Positions 59,295 to 64,000 of a stretch of DNA of 64,000 nucleotides are shown here, piece after piece. Source of the stretch: Roseateles noduli (GTDB lineage: Bacteria > Pseudomonadota > Gammaproteobacteria > Burkholderiales > Burkholderiaceae_C); the NCBI GenBank assembly GCA_002205125.1, contig NIOE01000002.1:248001-312000 (forward strand), in the 5' to 3' direction. A model generated the notes under the pieces. It was not told the origin of the DNA. It worked only from the letters and a program-made list of their open reading frames with translations, and did no database searches. Position numbers and translations under genes: made by a program. How positions within the stretch are numbered: the stretch's first letter is position 1; each line of letters starts with the position of its first letter.

Positions 59295-60836
59295 ATGTCC
59301 GACCACCTGATCATCTTCGACACCACCCTGCGCGACGGTGAGCAATCGCCCGGCGCGTCCATGACCAAGGACGAAAAGCTGCGCATCGCGCGGCAGCTGG
59401 AGCGTTTGAAGGTGGACGTGATCGAGGCCGGCTTCGCGGCGGCGAGCCAGGGCGACTTCGAAGCGGTCAAGGCGATCGCCGACGCAATCCGCGACAGCAC
59501 CATCTGCTCGCTGGCGCGTGCGAACGACCGCGACATCGGCCGCGCCGCCGAGGCGCTCAAGGGCGCCGCGCGCGCCCGCATCCACACCTTCATCGCGACC
59601 AGCGAACTCCACATGGAGAAGAAGCTGCGCATGACCCGCGAGCAGGTGCTGGAGCAGGCGATCCAGGCTGTGCGCTTTGGCCGCAACCTGACCGACGACA
59701 TCGAGTTCTCGCCGGAGGACGGCTACCGCTCCGATCCGGAGTTCCTGGCCCGTGTCGTCGAGGCGGTGATCCGCGAAGGCGCACGCACGATCAACATTCC
59801 CGACACCGTCGGCTACGCGATCCCGGAGCTCTACGGCCAGTTCATCAAGACGTTGCGCGAGCGCGTCCCGAACTCCGACCAGGCGATCTGGAGCGTCCAC
59901 TGCCACAACGACCTCGGCATGGCGGTGGCCAACTCGCTGGCCGGCGTGAAGATCGGCGGCGCCCGCCAGGTCGAGTGCACGATCAACGGCCTGGGCGAAC
60001 GCGCCGGCAATTGCTCGCTGGAGGAAGTCGTGATGGCGGTGAAGACCCGCCGCGACTACTTCGGACTGGATGTCCGGGTGGATCCGTCCCAGATCGTCCC
60101 GGCCTCCAAGCTGGTCTCGCAGACCACCGGATTCGTGATCCAGCCGAACAAGGCAGTGGTCGGGGCCAACGCCTTCGCGCACGCCTCCGGCATCCACCAG
60201 GACGGCGTGCTGAAGGCGCGCGACACCTACGAGATCATGCGCGCCGAGGACGTCGGCTGGAGCGCCAACAAGATCGTGCTGGGCAAGCTGTCGGGGCGCA
60301 ACGCGTTCAAGCAGCGGCTGCAGGAACTGGGCGTGGTGCTGGAGTCGGAGGCCGAGATCAACGCGGCCTTCGTCCGATTCAAGGACCTGGCCGACCGCAA
60401 GTCCGAGATCTTCGACGAGGACATCATTGCGCTGGTGATGGACGAGTCGGTCACCCAGGTCCAGGAGCATTACCGGCTGGTCGCGCTGGCGCAGCGCTCG
60501 GAAACCGGCGAGCGCCCCCAGGCGCAGGTGGTCTTTGCCGAGGGCGAAACCGAACATCGCACCGAGAGCGACGGCAACGGTCCGGTGGACGCGGTGCTCA
60601 AGGCGATCGAGAGCAAGGTCCAAAGTGGGGCGGAAATGCTGCTGTATTCGGTGAGTGCGATCACCAGCGGCAGCACAGAATCGCAAGGCGAAGTCACGGT
60701 GCGCCTGCAACATGCGGGGCGCGTGGTGAACGGCGTGGGGGCAGATCCCGATATCGTGGTCGCTTCCGCCAAAGCATATTTGAGCGCTCTCAACAAGTTG
60801 CAGAGCAAGACGGAGCGGGTCGCCGCCCAAGGTTGA
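59295..60836 (+). CDS. leuA: 2-isopropylmalate synthase, E. coli-like type
   Basis: A 513-residue LeuA of the common bacterial type. Barrel motifs: [44 protein letters not shown], the metal-binding [18 protein letters not shown] and [37 protein letters not shown] follows, and a C-terminal regulatory domain spans about 390-513. It catalyses the same reaction as the preceding gene product but belongs to a different subfamily; homocitrate or citramalate synthase are less likely because the LeuA-specific motifs are intact. ATG 59295 follows AAGGAAGCCCCCAC. Gap to the previous gene 64 bp, so likely co-transcribed and under the same leucine attenuator. Confidence 0.93.
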   Translation: MSDHLIIFDTTLRDGEQSPGASMTKDEKLRIARQLERLKVDVIEAGFAAASQGDFEAVKAIADAIRDSTICSLARANDRDIGRAAEALKGAARARIHTFIATSELHMEKKLRMTREQVLEQAIQAVRFGRNLTDDIEFSPEDGYRSDPEFLARVVEAVIREGARTINIPDTVGYAIPELYGQFIKTLRERVPNSDQAIWSVHCHNDLGMAVANSLAGVKIGGARQVECTINGLGERAGNCSLEEVVMAVKTRRDYFGLDVRVDPSQIVPASKLVSQTTGFVIQPNKAVVGANAFAHASGIHQDGVLKARDTYEIMRAEDVGWSANKIVLGKLSGRNAFKQRLQELGVVLESEAEINAAFVRFKDLADRKSEIFDEDIIALVMDESVTQVQEHYRLVALAQRSETGERPQAQVVFAEGETEHRTESDGNGPVDAVLKAIESKVQSGAEMLLYSVSAITSGSTESQGEVTVRLQHAGRVVNGVGADPDIVVASAKAYLSALNKLQSKTERVAAQG

Positions 60837-60972
60837 CAGGACAGCGCACGCGGGGGCTCTCCCCGCGTCGGATGGCACGGATTCAGGTACTTTAAGAGCC
60901 TGCGCCAAGTCATTGATCTTGCCGGTCTTTCAGCGATCCCCTACACTCGCGCCCACTGACCTGGGGACTGGA

Positions 60973-62049
60973 TTGAAGACCATTGCGACATTGCTGTCTG
61001 GTGCCGCGCTCAGCGGCGTCATGTTGCTGACGGGCTTGACCGCCAGTCTCGCGCCGATTCAATCGGCGCAGGCGGCCACCTCGTCGTCCTCCAAAGCCAA
61101 GGTGAAGAGCGTGCGGCAGGCCAAGCCGGCCCCGCGCTCGCCACGCAAGGTGGCTGCCCGTGCGGCAGCCCCGGTCCGGGAAGTCGTCCCGTCCAAACCG
61201 TCCTTCGGGACGATGTACGGTCTGCACGACACCGAAGATCCCCTCGACCTGAAATCCAGCGTCGCCTACGTCGTCGATCAGGACACCAACGAGGTCCTGT
61301 TCTCGAAGAACCCGTCGGCGGTGCTGCCGATCGCGTCCATCACCAAGCTGATGACCGCGCTGCTGGTCGTCGAGGCGAACCAGTCGCTGGACGACAAGAT
61401 CGAGATCACCGACGACGACAAGGACACCGAGAAGTTCACCGGTTCCCGTCTGGCCGTCGGCACGACGCTGACCCGCGGCGAACTGCTGCACCTGGCGCTG
61501 ATGTCCTCGGAGAACCGCGCGGCGCATGCGCTCGGGCGCAACTACCCGGGCGGTCTGGAAACCTTCGTCGCGGCCATGAACGCCAAGGCCCACATGCTGG
61601 GCATGATGGACACGCATTACGTCGAGCCGACCGGCCTGTCCAGCCGTAACCAGTCCAGCGCCGCTGATCTGGCCAAGCTGGTCAAGGTGGCCCACTCGTT
61701 CCCGCTGATGCGCGAGCTGTCGACCTCGTCCGAATACACCGTCGCGCTGGGCCGCAAGCAGGTCCGCTTCGGCACGACCAACGGCCTGGTCCGCAAGGGC
61801 GACTGGGACATCGGTCTGCAGAAGACCGGATTCATCAACGAGGCCGGCCAGTGCCTGGTGATGCAGGCGCAGCTCGCCGGTCGCAAGCTGATCATGGTGT
61901 TCCTGGATTCCGCCGGAAAGTACTCGCGCATCGGCGACGCCGAACGCGTGCGCAAGTGGCTGACCGGCGCCGCGTCGCCGTTGGCCGCCGTCGCCACCCC
62001 GGCAACCGTCAGCGCGACGGCGCTGACGCCGGTGATTTCCGCCAAGTAA
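60973..62049 (+). CDS. Penicillin-binding D-alanyl-D-alanine endo/carboxypeptidase (PbpG-like, TTG start)
   Basis: A 358-residue S11-family serine peptidase. Signal peptide: about residues 1-34 (IATLLSGAALSGVMLLTGL, end SAQA). A basic Ser/Lys/Pro-rich linker (about 36-75) precedes the catalytic domain with SxxK (S122-I-T-K125), SxN (SSEN, about 194-196) and KTG (QKTGFI). It cleaves D-Ala-containing peptides or cross-links of peptidoglycan in the periplasm. The start is TTG 60973; it gives a complete signal peptide, and no ATG is available upstream in frame. TACACT at 60942-60947 resembles a -10 box. A terminator follows at 62073-62095. Confidence 0.9.
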   Translation: MKTIATLLSGAALSGVMLLTGLTASLAPIQSAQAATSSSSKAKVKSVRQAKPAPRSPRKVAARAAAPVREVVPSKPSFGTMYGLHDTEDPLDLKSSVAYVVDQDTNEVLFSKNPSAVLPIASITKLMTALLVVEANQSLDDKIEITDDDKDTEKFTGSRLAVGTTLTRGELLHLALMSSENRAAHALGRNYPGGLETFVAAMNAKAHMLGMMDTHYVEPTGLSSRNQSSAADLAKLVKVAHSFPLMRELSTSSEYTVALGRKQVRFGTTNGLVRKGDWDIGLQKTGFINEAGQCLVMQAQLAGRKLIMVFLDSAGKYSRIGDAERVRKWLTGAASPLAAVATPATVSATALTPVISAK

Positions 62050-62072
62050 GCGTCGGCGACTCCGGAATGAAA

Positions 62073-62095
62073 GAAGCGGGCCTTGCGCCCGCTTC
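62073..62095. terminator. Hairpin between convergent genes
   Basis: GAAGCGGGC-CTTGC-GCCCGCTTC, a 9-bp perfect stem between the endopeptidase and the IclR gene, then GTCGTTT in plus orientation: a probable terminator for both convergent transcripts. Confidence 0.7.
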
Positions 62096-62136
62096 GTCGT
62101 TTCCGGCCTGCGTTCCCAGGCCGTGCCGTCTGGTGC

Positions 62137-62904
62137 TCAGCCCCGGAAGCCGAGCGACGCCGAGATCCGCGTTGCCGTTTCCTTCAAGCGAGGGAGCCAG
62201 CCTTCCTCCAGCCGGTCTGCGGGCGCCGAAATTGACAGCCCCGCCACCAGCTTGCCTTGGTCGTCGTAGATGCCGGCGGCCATGCAGCGCACGCCCAGTT
62301 CGAGTTCCTCGTCGTCGCGTGCGACGCCGCGCTGACGGACCAGCGCCATCTCGCGTTCGAGCAGGGTGATCTCCGTCAGGCTGTTGCGGGTGTGGCCGGA
62401 CAGCCCAGTGCGCGTCGCGTAGGCGCGCACGCGCTGAGGGTCGTCGCTGGCCAGGAAGAGCTTGCCGACCGAGGTCAGGTGCAGCGGCGCCCGGCCGCCG
62501 ACCGCGCGCACGACCTGCATGCCGCTGCGTTCGGAGTAGGTGCGCTCGATGTAGACGATCTCGTCGCCTTGCCGGACCGAGAGGTTGACCGGCTGATGGG
62601 TCAGCTTGTGGAGCTCCCGCATCGGGCCGATGGCGGCCTCGCGGACGTCCAGGCGGGCCTTCACCAGGTTGCCCAGCTCCAGCAGCCGCATGCCCAGCCG
62701 GTAGCTGCCGGCCTCTGGGCGATCCACGAAACGTCCCAGGGTCAGGTCGTTCAGGATGCGGTGGGCGGTCGAGGGATGCAGGCCCGTGGTCTCGCTGATG
62801 AGCTTCAAGGACACGGGGTCCTGATGCTGGGCCAGGACGTCCAGCAACGCGAACGTGCGCTCGAGGACCTGGATGGCGGGGGTCTGCAGCTCCTTGGACT
62901 TCAT
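62137..62904 (-). CDS. IclR-family transcriptional regulator
   Basis: A 255-residue IclR regulator. The winged HTH is at 10-70 (LERTFALLDVLAQHQDPVSL, ISETTGLHPSTAHRIL), followed by the effector-binding GAF-like domain (about 80-255, with VRAVGGRAPLHLTSVGKLFL and the end AGLSISAPADRL). Such proteins usually control aromatic or short-chain acid catabolism. No divergently encoded catabolic operon is seen within the window. ATG 62904 (MKSKELQTPAIQVLERT) was chosen over an upstream in-frame start because family similarity begins there. Confidence 0.92.
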   Translation of the reverse strand: MKSKELQTPAIQVLERTFALLDVLAQHQDPVSLKLISETTGLHPSTAHRILNDLTLGRFVDRPEAGSYRLGMRLLELGNLVKARLDVREAAIGPMRELHKLTHQPVNLSVRQGDEIVYIERTYSERSGMQVVRAVGGRAPLHLTSVGKLFLASDDPQRVRAYATRTGLSGHTRNSLTEITLLEREMALVRQRGVARDDEELELGVRCMAAGIYDDQGKLVAGLSISAPADRLEEGWLPRLKETATRISASLGFRG

Positions 62905-63024
62905 GGCGGACGATTGTGAAGGATTTCTCACGGGTTTTGCATGGCGAAACCGAGAGCGGCCCCTAGCGGGCGCAATCCGTCGTTTTTGCCCATCAGCGGT
63001 GCGCGGATCGGGCCGAAAGGGGCA

Positions 63025-64000
63025 TCAGGAGGACGTGGCGCCGACAGGCTGCCGCATTGCGGAACGAGCCGCGGACAGCCCGCTTTGCACGGCGCCTTCG
63101 AGCGTGGCCGGATAAGGCCCGGCGAGGTAGTCGCCGGCGGCCCAGATGCCCGGTCCGATCGATGCGTCGGGGCGATTCAGTCCGGGCGTGCAGGCGAAGG
63201 TCGCGCGCTTCTCGCTCAGCACGCGGACGATCTTCGGCGGCGTCGCCCATGGGAAGCGGCGCTGGGCCTGCGTCAGCGCCGCAGCGCCGGTGGCGTCCAG
63301 TCCCTGTGCGACCCAGGGCGCTGCGCCGCTGACGACCAGGCTGAACAGGCCCGGATGCTGACCGAGCTGGCCGAGGTCGAAGGCGAACTGCGCCGGCTCG
63401 GTCGCCGATTCGCGCAGGGCAACCATCGGCGCCGGCAATGCCGATCCTGCGCTCTCCAGATAGATGGTGACGATGGGCTGGAATTCGAAGGCTCCGGCGG
63501 CGGCGCTCCAATGCGGCGCCAAGTCGCGCGTGAGGCGGGAAGCTTCGACCGACGTGCAGGCCACGACGACGGCGTCGAAGACGTCGCCGTCGACGGTCCA
63601 CTGCCGTCCCTGCGCCTCTATCCGCTGCACGCGCTGCGTGCGGAGTTCCGCGCCGCGCGACAGCAGCCACGCGCGCGCCGGTGTCGGGAGCAACGCGCTC
63701 AGCCCGCGCCGCGGCAGCAGCAGGTCGGCGCTGCCCGGACCGCTGAACAGCGCGTCCTTGAGCACCCTCAGGAAGACTTGTGCGCTGGCCTGTGTGGAGG
63801 GCGTGTTCAGCGCGGCGACGCACAGCGGATCGATCAGGTCGTCGCGCACGGCGCGCGGAAGTCCGCCGCAGAGTTCGGCGACGGTCAGCGCGGGATCGCA
63901 GCGGAAGCCGCGCAACGTCCACAGGCTGCTCGTGGCCAGGAATCTCAGTCGGTCCTGCAACGACCAGGCCGTGCAGGCCAGCACGCCGCGCAGGAAGGCG
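63025..64000 (-). CDS. hpnE: Hydroxysqualene dehydroxylase-like FAD protein (HpnE), partial
   Basis: The C-terminal ~325 residues of an FAD-dependent amine-oxidase/phytoene-desaturase-fold protein; the N-terminus with the FAD-binding GxGxxG lies beyond the right edge, with the frame still open there. Markers: DDLIDPLCVAALNTPSTQAS, FDAVVVACTSVEASRLTRDL, IVTIYLESAGSALPAPMVAL and the terminal FAD motif IWAAGDYLAGPYPATLEGAV followed by QSG. These match HpnE, which turns hydroxysqualene into squalene in hopanoid biosynthesis. hpnC/hpnD would be expected just beyond the window. A general carotenoid/phytoene-desaturase-like role is a less likely alternative. Its 3' end faces the IclR gene start 120 bp away. 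Confidence 0.8.
   Translation of the reverse strand, partial: AFLRGVLACTAWSLQDRLRFLATSSLWTLRGFRCDPALTVAELCGGLPRAVRDDLIDPLCVAALNTPSTQASAQVFLRVLKDALFSGPGSADLLLPRRGLSALLPTPARAWLLSRGAELRTQRVQRIEAQGRQWTVDGDVFDAVVVACTSVEASRLTRDLAPHWSAAAGAFEFQPIVTIYLESAGSALPAPMVALRESATEPAQFAFDLGQLGQHPGLFSLVVSGAAPWVAQGLDATGAAALTQAQRRFPWATPPKIVRVLSEKRATFACTPGLNRPDASIGPGIWAAGDYLAGPYPATLEGAVQSGLSAARSAMRQPVGATSS

Overview
The window is GC-rich, densely coded chromosomal DNA. Gene order (thrS-infC-rpmI-rplT-pheS-pheT-ihfA-merR-tRNA-Pro, ilvB-ilvN-ilvC-pssA-leuA, nadE-glnB, a Bug-type solute receptor) and protein similarity recalled from memory point to a betaproteobacterium of the Burkholderiales, probably near Roseateles/Mitsuaria/Pelomonas. 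This assignment is inference; no 16S gene or database search was available. I see no insertion sequence, integrase, CRISPR array or prophage gene.

Layout. 1-9.6 kb: small accessory operons (end of a D-amino-acid-oxidase-like gene plus an enolase-superfamily epimerase, M14 carboxypeptidase, aldo/keto reductase, receiver-kinase hybrid, cold-shock protein, secreted metallo-beta-lactamase-fold hydrolase, glutathione S-transferase, LysR regulator). 9.5-13.1 kb: two secreted metalloproteases (M28 and M4), both ending in pre-peptidase C-terminal domains. 13.5-21.3 kb: AidB-like acyl-CoA dehydrogenase, Tex, a TonB-dependent receptor and a patatin-like protein. 21.3-29.5 kb: the translation cluster thrS to tRNA-Pro(GGG). 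29.6-32.8 kb: phosphodiester-glycosidase lipoprotein, membrane acyltransferase, membrane LytTR regulator. 32.8-36.5 kb: a four-gene Mla/MCE lipid-transport operon whose permease carries an N-terminal STAS-like domain. 36.5-46.9 kb: J-domain protein, H+-pyrophosphatase, HTH-citrate synthase divergent from a Bug receptor and 2-hydroxyacid dehydrogenase, soluble pyrophosphatase, a degenerate tyrosine-phosphatase-like protein and a GNAT protein. 46.9-52.5 kb: nadE, glnB, dgkA, an RDD protein and a sigma factor-DUF3619-DUF3106 operon. 52.6-60.8 kb: branched-chain amino acid genes with two dissimilar leuA genes in tandem. 60.9-64 kb: a penicillin-binding endopeptidase, an IclR regulator and the 3' part of an hpnE-like gene.

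The most interesting signals are regulatory. Upstream of thrS there is a 14-codon open frame with five Thr codons, a candidate antiterminator and an intrinsic terminator: a complete ribosome-mediated attenuator for a threonyl-tRNA synthetase. Upstream of leuA there is an 18-aa leader with CTG-CTA-CTA-CTA, whose strong promoter lies so close that the leader mRNA would be nearly leaderless. Other items worth checking are the tyrosine-phosphatase-fold protein with Met in place of the catalytic Cys, two large unexplained inverted repeats (40060-40147 and 17672-17776), a tandem 14-bp repeat that contains a stop codon, and several non-ATG start codons (TTG for tex, the receptor gene, the sigma factor and the endopeptidase; ATC for infC).
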